Shown in pieces: positions 45,155 through 56,673 of a DNA stretch of 64,000 nucleotides; within the stretch, counting starts at the first letter, position 1, and each line of letters begins with the position of its first letter. Location: positions 5,893,501-5,957,500 of the forward strand of contig NC_065923.1 of the NCBI RefSeq assembly GCF_024586455.1, given 5' to 3'. This stretch comes from Bactrocera neohumeralis (taxonomy: Eukaryota > Arthropoda > Insecta > Diptera > Tephritidae). The notes beneath the pieces were generated by a model. The model was not told the DNA's origin. It did no database searches and saw only the letters and a program-made list of their open reading frames with translations. The position numbers and the translations under genes are program-made.

Positions 45155-45930
45155 AAAATTAAGAGTTACAGTAACATTTTCTAATTTTTGGCGAGTGATC
45201 AAACTTGTATGAGTTCTCGCGTTATGGTGGAATACTACACCTTTTCTAATGATCAATTCTGGCCTCTTCTGTTTGATCGCACTAAACGCGGTATTATCGG
45301 TCAAAAGCTCAAATGCACGATCCCTTTGAAATTCCACCAAACAGACAACATAATTTTATTTTGGTGATTATCGACCTTCGAGATGGTTAATTTTTTTAAG
45401 ATCATGATCTCTTGCGCTTTACGTTAGTCTAAACAATGCTGTTTTCATCGTTAGTCAGAAAGCGCTCCAAAAACGAATAACTTCTTTGACGTTTGATAAG
45501 CTAATCACAGTCGTTAATGCGAGGAAGCAAATTCCGTTCTGTAAGAACATGACGAACCCTTATGACAAGCTTCGAAATTAATCCTAGATGTTTCGTGTAC
45601 TTATAGCGATCAAATTTAACCTTTTTGCAATGTCTAGAGTCTGTTATTCGACAATTTGCATCAACCAACGACTTTATTTTATCCACATCGACTTCAGGAG
45701 CCATTCCAGAACATGGTGCATCCTCAAGGTCGAAATGGCTGGAACAGAATCTTGCAAGCCAATTTTGGCATTCGCGTTCAATCAACACATCTTTTCCATA
45801 CACATCCCATGACTTCGCCTTACTTGAACCGCATTTTTAATCTCTTGATAGTAAAACAATAGAATATGACGAAAATGTTTTTGATATTCCAACGTCGATA
45901 ACGCACCAAACAAAACTTTTCCAAAAAATT
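45155..45930 (-). mobile_element. mariner transposase relic (copy M7)
   Basis: The minus strand starts near 45895 with FRHI-LFYYQEIKNA and VYGKDVLIERECQNWLARF, the first helix-turn-helix. SSHFDLEDAPCSGMAPEVD and HLGLISKLVIRVRHVLTERN follow in the frame 45803-45501. After a frameshift come FLERFLTNDENSIV (first catalytic Asp present in NDEN) and a KIMLSVWWNFKG-like block. The frame 45340-45143 has AFELLTDNTAFSAIKQKRPELI and KGVVFHHNARTHTSLITRQKL. The second catalytic Asp normally reads HHDNA and is missing here (HHNA). The C-terminus with the third Asp is deleted. The protein style is Hsmar1/cecropia-like, but it is a separate lineage from M4 and M6. Confidence 0.9.
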
Positions 45931-47689
45931 AAAAAAAATTGTGTTCAACGAAGCCTTGCTTACTATATCAACTGTTCAAACATATAACTGTAAAGTGTGA
46001 AGTTTCGATAAGATCAGCTGTTGTCATCAAACCAAGTTACATTCTGAACGACCTAATACAGACATCTCTACGATATTACAGCTCGATAGCCCAATGGATA
46101 GCCCGGAATGCCTTAACTATGCCCAAAAGAACAACAATCGCATATATAAAATATACATATATTGAAGTCTTAATAGTTATTTTCATTAAAATATATTTCC
46201 TTGATCAGCAGCAAGTATGTCTTCATACTTAGGACACATGTTCTCACTTTAACGCTCCATTTTTAAGTTTTTTTTTCATATTTAACCATAACAAAGTGAG
46301 TCAAAAATTCAAGTGGTGTCTCAAAAGTTGGTATCTGCATACATAATACTCGGACAATAAACATATATTTATTTATAAATATGGTATGTTCATAACCATA
46401 TACACCCCAAAATACAAACACTTGTTTATTTAGCATCGCCGTGTTCCAAATATAAAGCGCGCCTTGCCAATTTGGTCAACGCTTCGAAGTCCAGTGTCTG
46501 GCTTTTATGATTCGGCAAATTCCAAAATAAAAAAGCCGCTAATTAATTCAGATTTGTTTTGGAACAAAATCTGAAACAAAGCACAGACGCTTTTCGACTG
46601 CGAAATAACCAAATTTGTCTGCGCTACGCCAGACGGTTCAAGACCAAAATGTAAAGTAAGTTATTTTTGACACTTACTTAGCATGAACATGAATTTGGAG
46701 AGCGTCAGCCAGTGCACGCACACAAGCATATACACACCTACATGATTTTAGTGACTTGTGCTTAAGCAAAAGTCTATTTTTAGTTCTGAAGTTGCACACG
46801 CAGAGCAAGCGCATGAAGAACTCGACGTCCATGAGCCGTCGTCATGTGAACCCGCTCTCAAGCGAACCTCTTTCTTGTACTCGTATTTGCAAAGATCGCA
46901 CTATCGCAAAATGTGACGACGACGAAGATGGTTGGTGTGCGTGTAGATAACCGCAAAGTTTGGGCATTCAAGAGTTAACTCAAAGTCTCGAGTTGTTGTT
47001 GCGACTACAGATACGCGTAGCACCATGAGTTTTATCAAAAATATATAAATATATATTTCCTTGATATTTGTATGCTATATATATATATTATTGTTGTGCG
47101 TGTTTGTGTACACAGCATTTTTCTAGCTAAATAGCTAAATATCCAACTATCCAGCGTCCAACAAGCGACTGCGAATTCGCAATGTTCGCTTTCAGCGGTT
47201 TTTGGCCTTTGTGCACGCTTCGAGAACGTGGTAAGACATAATTACCGCACACGTTTGTCGCGCGTGATTCAAGTCAGAGTTAAACGGAAGCATTAGAAAT
47301 ACGTAGGCCATGAACGCGTTTTATTTACACAAGTATATTATTTTCTCTATTTATTATAAACCAGCATGGAAACTCTAGTGAATTTGATAAAATACTATTT
47401 TGTGCTGAAGAGAAGCGCTGTGGACAAACCGAACTGCCTGCGGGAAAGTTGTGTCAAGAAAAACGCAAAAAGAACACTTATATTCGAAATATGTTTGCGT
47501 TACAATTTTTTTTATAAAATTTTAAATTTACTTACACTAAATTTTTATTAAATATTTTATTTTTCAAATTTTAATTTGAAGCATAATACATAATTACAAT
47601 ACAAATTTTGCCATTTAAAAGTAAAATACTTCAAAAATATAAATCATACAGAAAATTTCTATTTACCGTTCTAAAAAGAAGGAAAAACC
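45931..47689. other. non-coding DNA, no gene recognised
   Basis: AT-rich with a GC-richer interval at 46680-46960 and 47150-47240. A minus-strand donor-like GTAAGTG is at 46679-46673. No frame has a known motif. Confidence 0.5.
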
Positions 47690-47965
47690 CTAACCTTACT
47701 TGCACCGAAGCTATATTACCCTTCTCATATACCAAAGATTCCTTACAAGAACATGATTGCGATAGTTCAGTTGGTATGGACGCTATACGCTGTAGTTATC
47801 GGATCTGAACAATTTCTTTGGAGATGGGATTATTACCTTAGGCACCAACCCATGCCAAATTTCCTGTTGATATCTCGTCAAATGAAAAAGGTTTTAATTC
47901 TAGCACTTGATTCTGATCGTTCAGTTTATATGACAGATATATGGGTATACAAATAACTGTCAATG
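47690..47965 (+). repeat. dispersed 'CCGATC' repeat, copy D
   Basis: The head GCACCGAAGCTATATTACCC begins at about 47702. GATTGCGATAGTTCAGTTGG, CGGATCTGAACAATTTCTTT at about 47800, CATGCCAAATTTCC, a CTCGTCAAATGAAAAAGG block and TTCTGATCGTTCAGTTTATA follow. The middle block matches 35907-35990 in order and spacing. The unit restarts at about 47910 and is cut off at about 47965, so at least one and a third units are present. The 67-codon plus frame through it is accidental. Confidence 0.75.
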
Positions 47966-48254
47966 GAAAAAATAACCAATTTACGGCTGTTTTCTCAGTT
48001 ACGTTAACAGCACCTGTCAGTTCTAGTTAAAAAAAAGGTTTTTTTTAAGCGAAAGAAGGAATCTTTGTTAAGTTTACCAGAACTTAATTGACAAATAGCT
48101 GCTAAGCAGACATTGAAACAATGGCCTTTAAGATTTGGCATTTTATTGAAAATTATTTATTTTAATGGCACCTGCAAATAAATTTACATACATACTAGAA
48201 AAACAAACGGAAACTGGCTGCTTAGACCTTCGACCCAACTGAAAATTGTAATTA
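47966..48254. other. non-coding DNA
   Basis: AT-rich spacer with nothing recognised. Confidence 0.5.
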
Positions 48255-48409
48255 CAGTTGAACTTTCCTAACTCGAATCACCATAATCCGCAAAAAAGCT
48301 TCGAGTTATGGCAGGAAATTTGTATGCAATTTGACTTCATTGCTAATTCAAGAGTTCGAGTTATGGAGAACTTCGAGCTATAGAAGTTTGAGTTATGGAA
48401 GTTCAACTG
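48255..48409. mobile_element. 155-bp inverted-repeat element (MITE), pogo-like
   Basis: The left end reads CAGTTGAACTTTCCTAACTC and the right end, read inward, CAGTTGAACTTCCATAACTC. They match at all but a few positions over about 24 bases. The left end follows a TA. The interior repeats the terminal phrase in pieces (TTCGAGTTATGG near 48299, GAGTTCGAGTTATGG near 48352), so it is itself semi-palindromic. There is no coding capacity. The CAG ends and TA target are consistent with pogo/Tigger-type non-autonomous elements. That assignment is inferred. Confidence 0.75.
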
Positions 48410-48457
48410 TTTTACATTTTTTCTTTTTGGGGACTGTGAGTATATGTTGGAATATTG

Positions 48458-48643
48458 CAGTGAAATCTCCCATAAACAGACATTGAGGAACCCGCCTTCT
48501 GTCCAGTTATTAAAGTTGTCCGCTTAAAAGATTGTACTTAATAAATATCAACAAATTGTGGGACCGGTCAATACATATGCTAATGATGTCCGCTTAAAAG
48601 AGCATCCGCTTTATAGAGCGTCCATTTAATACAGCTTTCACTG
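48458..48643. mobile_element. 186-bp inverted-repeat element (MITE), pogo-like
   Basis: The left end is CAGTGAAATCTCCCATAAAC and the right end, read inward, is CAGTGAAAGCTGTATTAAAT. The match is good for the first 8 bases and patchy after. Internal phrases (TTGTCCGCTTAAAAGA at 48516, GATGTCCGCTTAAAAGAGC at 48585) form a direct duplication. The right end is followed by TA. It lies 48 bp from the previous element and is a different family. No coding capacity. Confidence 0.6.
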
Positions 48644-49409
48644 TATTTCTTATTTATGAATTTTTTTTGACTATGCTATCTTCTAAGTTGCTTCAAGCTG
48701 GGCACAGTGTGCTAAATTTTAATAAAATCGATTCAGTAATTTAGGAGTTCATCACGGACAAACAATGTGACACGTAATTTTCATATACAAAGATCTTTGG
48801 AATTTTATTTTGAAACTAATTAATTAATAAATAATTTGAAAATAAAATTTTTGAAGGTATCAGCAAAGTATTTATGCGTTAACTGCTCTAAAAGTAAACT
48901 TCACATTTCAGTTTTGCACTTTTCCTGCAGCACAGTTATCGCAACAAACAGCTATGCAACTGCAACACAGCAACATTAAAATGTCTGTATGTATGGCTGG
49001 CTGTGTGCTATTCAAAAATATTATACCGCATGCCGATTTAAATAATCTAGCTTAGTTAACTGTTTGTCGCAATGCAGCAAAAGCGTTTGTTGTTATAACG
49101 GCAACGACGAAAAGTTAGCAGTGAATGCATAAAAAGGTGGCAAGTATCTGGCAAATTTATTGCATTTGTGGCAAGCTTTGACCGTTATACAAGGTTAGTT
49201 TCATAGAAACTTTTGCAATGTTTAGACAAACGGACGCAGAGAGAGAGATAGAGGGAGAGTGAAGAACTGAGAGATGTTGTATGTATGCTTAAACTCGGCT
49301 TGTTGCAAGTTAAAATAGTGGTTGGAGAATCTTGCTAATATCAGTAGTAATGAAGATTTTGACTTTCATATTTCAATATAAAAATTATATAACTAATGTA
49401 TGCATTATG
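48644..49409. other. non-coding DNA
   Basis: Mostly AT-rich, with a GAGAGAGAGATAGAGGGAGAG purine run at 49239-49259. Nothing else was recognised. Confidence 0.5.
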
Positions 49410-50850
49410 TATATACATACATACATACATATGTATATAACGAAGATCTCGAAATTATTCAATTTGAAATTAGCGAAACTTTTATTCGTATTTCATCGTC
49501 AAAATAGTTTCACTTTTTGAAAAATTAATATTAACGAAGATTAAACAGTTATTTTCTATATACAATGTCCCTCTTGCTTAATTACATATACATATGTACA
49601 CTTACGAATACATAAAAATATATGTATGTACACTGTTGGTGGTTTCATTGTTATCCTATTTCGCTTTACTCCACGCCTAGTCTTCGTTACGCCACGAAGG
49701 CCCGCAAAAAGGGGGCACAAACAGTCAGTCAGTCAGTCGTCCAAGCGACAAGCAAAAAAGTTAGCGACGCGCTGGCAAGCCTCTGGGCTCCATATTGGTA
49801 AGAGAACATGGTAGGAATAGAAAAACAAACTAAGCATGTAGGAGCGTGTACTCCATTACGCATGAGTTCATTGAACGTAAATAATTTGCTTACCTACATA
49901 CAGCCGTATATATGCACATACATACATACATATGTGCAGAAAATATACCGATATAAACATATATACCAGAGCTTCGTACTTAGCATACATTTAAGTGTGT
50001 ATTGTATTTATGGATGTGTGTGTGTGTGTGCTGGAAGCGTAAAAGTGCAAAAAACACATAATAGTCAACAAAAGAAAGCAAGGAAGAAGAAGCATTTCCA
50101 TGCGATTTTTTCCAACAACGCCAGCTCAGAAGGCAGGGTCTGTATAAATCACGAATATACATATGTATATGTGTGTGTGCGTATGTGAGTGTAAAAAAAT
50201 ATGTATTTGCGTTCATAAAACTATGCGTGGTCGAATAGCCGCTTCCCTGTACACACACACACACACATAGAAATACAAGTGAGTAGTAAATAATTGATAT
50301 ACATATGTACGTATGTACATACGTATATACCCACATATGGTAGTACACCTGTCCCGCCAGTGAACTTTTTGCACAAATACATATGTATCCTTACATACAT
50401 ACATACATATGCATGTACATACACACGCATAGTTGTTGTGCGTGCCTATTTCAGTACGACAAAACGCTTTTATGCGATAGAATACGGAATAGTTTTTCAA
50501 AAGCTAATAATTGCGCCGTATGTGCACACAAATACATACATATTTACATAAGCACGATTTAGCTGTTGGCAATAGAGTTACGACGCAAAAACACACCATT
50601 ATTTACATGGATGCATAGAGCAGCTTCGCTCCTGTGTACTGTGCAATGTTAGGCTTTAGTTTGGCCATTCTGACCGAACTTTGTACTCCCGCCGGTTATA
50701 TATGTACATATGTATGTTTGTATACGCATTTGTATAGCGCACGCATGCAACGTAATGCAAATTGCGAATATGTGTTTGTATGTATACCTTTCCATTCACT
50801 TATGTGTGCTTGTGTGTGTATTTATGCCGTATGTGGAGCCATAAAAAATA
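49410..50850. repeat. cluster of TACATATGTA-type palindromic runs
   Basis: TACATA/TATGTA runs recur at 49410-49438, 49584-49600, 49915-49937, 50155-50170, 50297-50338, 50381-50420 and 50698-50717. CA/GT runs at 50019-50030 and 50252-50268 and a (CAGT)4 run at about 49721-49740 lie between them. Frames through the cluster are Tyr/Ile/Cys/Val repeats and not genes. Similar single runs occur across the window (for example 3091, 3885, 9070, 25257, 38966, 52107, 53008, 55724, 60235, 61708, 62297 and 63847). Confidence 0.75.
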
Positions 50851-51009
50851 TTATTTATTTCGCTTCTTGTTTTTATTTTCGCTTTCTTTTTATTGTCAAA
50901 CGGTCAAACACCTGCGTGTGAAGAGACTTGCTTGCATTTAAGCGTTTATAGCGAATAAATGCGTTTACATGACTCAGTAAATGTATGGTATGCATATAAT
51001 AAATGGAAG

Positions 51010-52075
51010 AGAGAGATTTAAATTATCTGCAGTATTAAATAAAAAACAGAAATGTTTAAAAAATAAAGTTTAATTTAATTAAATATTAGATTTGATTGCA
51101 TTAATGATAAAAAATTTAATAATTAATTTAATAATAAGAAATAGTAATAAAGACATATATATAAAAGTAAATAAATATTAAAAAATTTAGAATTGGATAA
51201 TTAATAAATATATAATATAAAATTATAATTGAAAAAAATAATTAGATAATAAAAAATAATAATCAATAGAAATAGAAATATTTATAAAAATTAAATATGA
51301 AATTAATTAATAATTAAAATTAAGAATACATTTAATTATAGTAAATTACGAAAATATAATTTTAATTAATTAATTAACTATGAATAAATAACAACAAGTA
51401 GGGATACTTATAAAAAATTAAATTTATAATTAATATAAATAAAAATGGAAAAATAAATTTTAATTTAATTACAAGATTATAAAAAAATAAAAAACAACAA
51501 AAACTAAATTTACTCCTAATTTTAGTTAATTTTAATAAATAAAAACAAATATTTACAAACATATAATTAATAATTATTTTAATTAGTAATGAAAAAATTA
51601 ATATTAATTAATAAACATAATTAATAATTATAAAATAACATAACAGCTTAATTTAAATTGTTTAATGCAATCATAATATAAAATATATTTATAAAAATAA
51701 TATTTAGAAATTAAATAAAATGATAATGAAAAGTAAGAGATAACATAATGACACAATTAATTTATATAAAATAAAATTATTGTAAAATAAATAAAAAACA
51801 ATTTAAATTAATTATGAAAATAATAAGCCAAGTAATAAATATTTATAAAAAAATAAAATTTAATAATTAATTTAATTACACAATTAATGTATATAAAATA
51901 GTTTTATTGTAAAATAAAAAATATTAATTTAAATTACCTAATGAAATAATAACCTAAAGAAATATTTATAAAAATAAAATTTTATAAAATAAAAAAAAAT
52001 TAATTAATTATTAAAATAATTAGACAGTCAAAACTGTTTATTATATTTCTTATCTATATCATCAAATAAATCAAA
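51010..52075. repeat. near-pure A/T block with a degenerate 127-bp tandem repeat
   Basis: For about 1 kb G and C are almost absent, and ATTAATTAAT and TATAAAATAAAA phrases dominate. The phrase ACACAATTAATTTATATAAA at 51751 recurs as ACACAATTAATGTATATAAA at 51878. The following ATTGTAAAATAAA, TTTAAATTA and AATATTTATAAAAA phrases recur in the same order, giving a period of about 127 bases. Earlier parts are more degenerate. There is no gene. It could be a decayed satellite, a matrix-attachment-type AT island, or a mutated repeat. Confidence 0.7.
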
Positions 52076-54159
52076 ATTGAGTTTTTATTGCTTACGTCAT
52101 ATTACGTACATATGTATGTACATATGTATGTATGTATGTATGTATATGTGACATACAATTTTCAGCTGCCGCTGTCAGCTACAACCAATATATAGCCAAA
52201 ACACAAATTTTCTTCAATATGAGTGGTTTCTATTATATCGTTTCCTTCGCCTGTAAACTTATGATAAGCTATGTAACGTTATTTTAGGTAACGATGTATA
52301 CATATGTACACGTATGGTGATGTAAAAATGTTTATGTAAATTTGTTTACTGAACATTTCAACAGTAATGAACAGTTATTCAACCATGTTGCTTCAATTAT
52401 AACAACTTTTATTAAAGCAGTGCACAGTTATTCAACCGTCTTGCTTAAATACCTCCACAAACTTATACTTCAGATGCTATAGTTGTATTTGATAAGGTTG
52501 CCACTTACATAAATTTAAAAAAAAAATGTTATTATCATTAGTCAAATAATATAACTGAATATCCACATTAAAAGTACAAATATTAAAAATTTTCTAAATT
52601 CGTTGTAATCAAGTATATATACAAAATCAACTAAATATTTGATCAATATTTTCTTGAAAATGTAAATTTACTCTGAAAATAAAGTTGTAAGTTTGTTGAG
52701 CTCATAAAATCATATTCCACGATTCTGTTATTTGTTTTTGCCTTTTTATCGATCCATTCCAATTATTATTAAAAACAGCATAGCTTAAGGAGCTTTGACC
52801 CTTGAGTTTTGCTTGAAGTGAACTTTTTAATCATTAGCAGTAAATTTATTCATATTTATTTATTTGTGGCGCTATATTGTTATCGGGAGCAGTGAAATAC
52901 CCTCTTTACACCACTCAACCTGATAATGCAGTTGCTTTGTCGTTGAATATAAAAACAAATTATTTAAAATATAATCAATGGGTGAATATCAATTTCATTG
53001 CACACAAATGTACATATGTATATACATATATCTGTATCTATAATGGATGTATGTATGTATAGAGTCTGGGTGAATGCCAGTCATTGATATACCAATAACT
53101 CTTAGCTTACTTTGACGAATGAACTACTGTCTTGAAGTTAACTTTAAAATTCTTGTGCAGCTCAATGTTATAAAATCATCGATTTGTTGCTTGTATTTGA
53201 TGAAACGTTTCTTAATGTATGCAAAGAATATTGTTTTGCTTAGAAAACCTTCAAAACTCGCACATATAAAAGAAAAAAGTTAAACGCAATGAAATACAAA
53301 GTAGCAGATTATATTCGGTGATCAATAAAACGCTCGTGTGCGTACATAAAACAATGTTTTGATTAGTAAAAGAAATATAGCACAGAAAGCGCTTAAGTAG
53401 CTCAAATGTCGCGGAGAAATAGAGCAAACCAAAATATTATCAAATATAAAAAGCAAGAGAATCCAAAGTTCAGTTGAAAGCAAATAATTGTTTATGACAT
53501 CTTTACCCAAGCTCCCACACATATGAGCAAATAAATTTGGGGGGGCGAAAAGCAGTTTCCGTGTATGCAAATGCAAATAATTTAAACAAGTGTTTTTGCT
53601 TTAGTGCTGAATATGCTTCGCTCAAGTCAGTTGCTCATACGCACTGTCCCACCCAATTAGCACTCAAACAAATTAACTGTTATCGACAATCAGGCAGACA
53701 GCGGCGAAATAAAAGCACAAATTAAACAATAAAGCAACTCATCAGATAGAGCATGGAGGCGGGGCCGGCGTAATGCAGAGCAAACGGTAGGGCTTAAAGC
53801 CCAATTACATGGCTTATGAAATTAATGAATGCGTGCAGCACACATTCTACATACCCGGGGCAGTAGTGCTGTCGGTTGTAAGTAAATAAATGACGCGCCG
53901 TAATAGCATTGACAGATTGCATAAATATTGCGTTTGATTGGCGATGCCAGCGCAGCGGAAAAGCGATAGGGGAGCAAAATGGAAATACCAATATGGCATG
54001 GCGCACGTCGATTAACTGTCTAGACACTCAAGGTGATAGATTTTTACATAAAAATATTGATAAAAAGGGTTCATTAATTGGCATTACCAGCGTGCTGATA
54101 AATATTAGTCTGCACATATGGTTGTGACAAAAACAATGTGGGCCACATTGACACAGTAG
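52076..54159. other. non-coding DNA, no gene recognised
   Basis: AT-rich, with TACATATGTA-type runs at 52107-52150 and 53008-53058. Frames at 53322-53576 (minus) and 53537-53725 (plus) have no motif. Confidence 0.5.
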
Positions 54160-54565
54160 GAGTTGGAAAAAATAATAATTTATTAAAAAAAAATGTAACT
54201 CTTTACAAAGTACAGAACTCTTTTGCAGAAGGACTAATTTCTCACATCAAAATCAGTATTTCTGAATCGTTGAAACCATCTTCTGCATATTGTTCTGATA
54301 TAGCATGATCACTATAGGCCTCGATAAGAATTCGATGACATTCTGCAGCACTTTTCTTCAAATGGCGACAAAACATAATGCTTTCATCAAATCATCACTT
54401 TTCGGTACAAAATTTGACAATTTTAACATAATGAAAAATATCATGTTGTTTGTTCAATGACTGTAAGGTTATTCAATATGTTGTCATGCCAATGAAACAA
54501 AAAACTTAAAGCTCGTTCACAACACATTTTTATCTTAAAACTCACTTCCTATCGGATACACCTGG
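54160..54565 (-). mobile_element. mariner relic, N-terminal part with 5' terminus (copy M8)
   Basis: The minus strand starts at 54565, next to a TA at 54566-54567, with a CCAGGTGTATCCGATAGGAA terminus. After an untranslated part the protein begins around 54460 with LSNFVPKSDDLMKALCF. It then shifts frame into HLKKSAAECHRILIEAYSDH and AISEQYAEDGF, the first DNA-binding helices of a mariner transposase. Everything from the second helix-turn-helix onward is deleted or unrecognisable by about 54235. It is a distinct lineage from the other copies. The left boundary is approximate. Confidence 0.78.
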
Positions 54566-54809
54566 TATGTCTAACTGCGCCCTTTTCCGAAACATCTATG
54601 TATGTCTCACAGAGCGCCCTTTAAAACCATTTACAATTTACCCGGCTCCATTACATTGAATGTATGTTTTACAGATGTCTGTTACGGAACAACTACGTTT
54701 CGTAGAATATTTGCAAAACTGTTAAAATCTCTGCTCGGCTGCGGCTACTGTAATAACTCATAAACTGGAAACTTCTGCGAAATATGTAGAAAACCCAATT
54801 GATAGTTTT
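54566..54809. other. non-coding DNA
   Basis: Short AT-rich spacer with nothing recognised. Confidence 0.5.
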
Positions 54810-55120
54810 TTTTTAATTTATAAACTGCTGAGAAAAAATGCTGCTCACATAGTCTCCAGTTTCGGCAATCACCCGTTCAAGCAGTCAGCTCTTAGCCGTC
54901 ATAATGGCGACATACTCGTATTGCGATAACTCCGATAAGACGACGCCATTGATATCAGTGAGTTGAAGGTTACCCGCAGTCTGGCGCAACATGCCGACAA
55001 ACGTGTGAATGATTAGTAATTCGGCCTGTACACAGCCAACGCCAACTGATATAACGGAGCAACAATACGATAAAATGCGCAAGCGAATGTAAATCAAGAC
55101 GAAATCGTTGCCGAAAGTAC
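54810..55120 (-). pseudogene. unidentified protein-like fragment, interrupted
   Basis: The minus strand from about 55120 reads LVGVSTFGNDFVLIYIRL, then a hydrophobic stretch, then the open frame 55097-54885. That frame contains AELLIIHTFVGMLRQTAGNL, LTDINGVVLSELSQYEYVAI and MTAKS, and stops at TGA. After the stop the same frame continues LLERVIAETGDYVSSIFSQQ for 20 or more residues. Composition is protein-like (mixed acidic, hydrophobic and helical), third positions are varied, and GC is higher than the AT-rich flanks. These are signs of former or real coding. I do not recognise the family. It could be a processed pseudogene piece, a fossil exon, or a lucky frame. Confidence 0.35.
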
Positions 55121-56673
55121 TGACACCGACAAGGAATTATCATAAATATTTAAATGAAGGGCATATACTCAAATGGAAACTTCGAAAGTGTCTCAAAAGT
55201 GTTGAAATGGAAAAAAAATCGTTTCACAGGCACAAAATTAATTTTGATAGAAAATTTATCTTTCAGATTTATTGAGTAGTGTAATTAATTTTCTTTGTTA
55301 AGTTCGTATACTTTAAAGAAAATTGTAATATTTTTGTTTGGACATCATCATTATATAAAATGAAGTATCAGACAAAACCGAAATATACCGCTATCTGTAC
55401 ATAAAACTTCAGAAACAAGTTTTTTTAATTACACACTTGAAAAAAAAACTACTTTTAAGAGGCCAGTTGAGCGTGCAAACCGCTTATGAACAACTCCAAA
55501 GCAACGGCGCCATTACTCATAGATATTAATCAGAGTGCAAAGTCTCCAACTGTCAAAAATGCTACTGTGCAGGTATGAAAATAATATTAATAATTAATGG
55601 CTTAAACCAAAAACGGTGGATGAAAGAAGAGAGAGAGAGAGAGACTATAGTTGAGGATGAACAACAAATTATCATTTTCTGCCAAAGCTCGAAAATTGAA
55701 AACGAAAATCTAGAAACATATATAATACATATACATATGTATGTATATCATAACTAAATTCTCCTCCAGCTACACCTGAAAAGCATGCCGCCGGCACACG
55801 CTGCCCCTGCGCGAGACTTTGAACTGCCCAAGGCAGATAAGCATGCGCGCAACAGCCAACACACACACACCGAATATAAACAAAAATCAAATAACCAAAT
55901 CAAACGAGCAGCACAAACGGCCAAATGAACTGATCACCGATCAGCCGACAGTCGAAACTGTCGTACATTGACTTTCAGCGACAGCGCGCACAGCTCGCTG
56001 CCATTTCCATTGCAAACTAGACGAACAGGCTGAGACCGAGAAATTCAAAGAAAAACGCAAAAACCAAAAAGCAAAGTGTATAAAATCAATTGAACAAATT
56101 AGACTTGATAATGAGCGCTTGTGATCACGGGGCCGCGACTGTCGCACGTTGAGTGAAGTGAAATGAATTGAAGTTTATGAACAAACAAATAAACAAACAA
56201 AAAAGGCCAAATGAATTGCTGATTTGATAGCCTTAACCCTTATCTTCACTGCTGTTTGCTCGTGTAATAATATATTTATACATACTTTTTCAAGCATTGT
56301 GCTCGCTAAGGCATTATGTATGCTAAGGTCAATGAAGAATACGTTTCGTATATTCTTGAAATATATGTAAAAAACTTGCGCTGAATTTTATTTAAAATTT
56401 TTGTAAAAGAAATCCACGTAACGACATCGCTTTAGTTATTTAATGAGTTATTTTCCAATTATCAATTATTCCTTTTCAAAGTCCAAATACTTTGTTTCAG
56501 TTATAGGAAAAATAAAATTCAGTTATCGATTTGGAGGAAATCTGTATAGAATTAGACTTCTCTGCTTGATTCAGCTGCGCTTTCTTTTCAAAAAGTCTAT
56601 CTGTGAAGGGAACAGCAATCAGCTGAATTTACTGCAAGAGAGTACTTGTATTATACCATTCAGGTAGTATCTA
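55121..56673. other. non-coding DNA, no gene recognised
   Basis: AT-rich at the ends. A (GA)n run lies at 55630-55646. 55770-56170 is GC-richer and A-rich on the plus strand (GACAGTCGAAACTGTCG, AAAACGCAAAAACC), leader-like but without a clear donor. A small inverted repeat GACAGTCGAAACTGTC lies at 55947-55962. Confidence 0.45.

Noticed and set aside
49808..50500. Tyr/Ile/Cys-rich frames with apparent repeats
   Set aside because: Direct translation of TACATA/TATGTA and GTGT microsatellites.
51010..52075. Nuclear insertion of mitochondrial DNA
   Set aside because: AT content fits a control region, but I see no mitochondrial gene, tRNA or conserved block; the 127-bp period alone is not enough.
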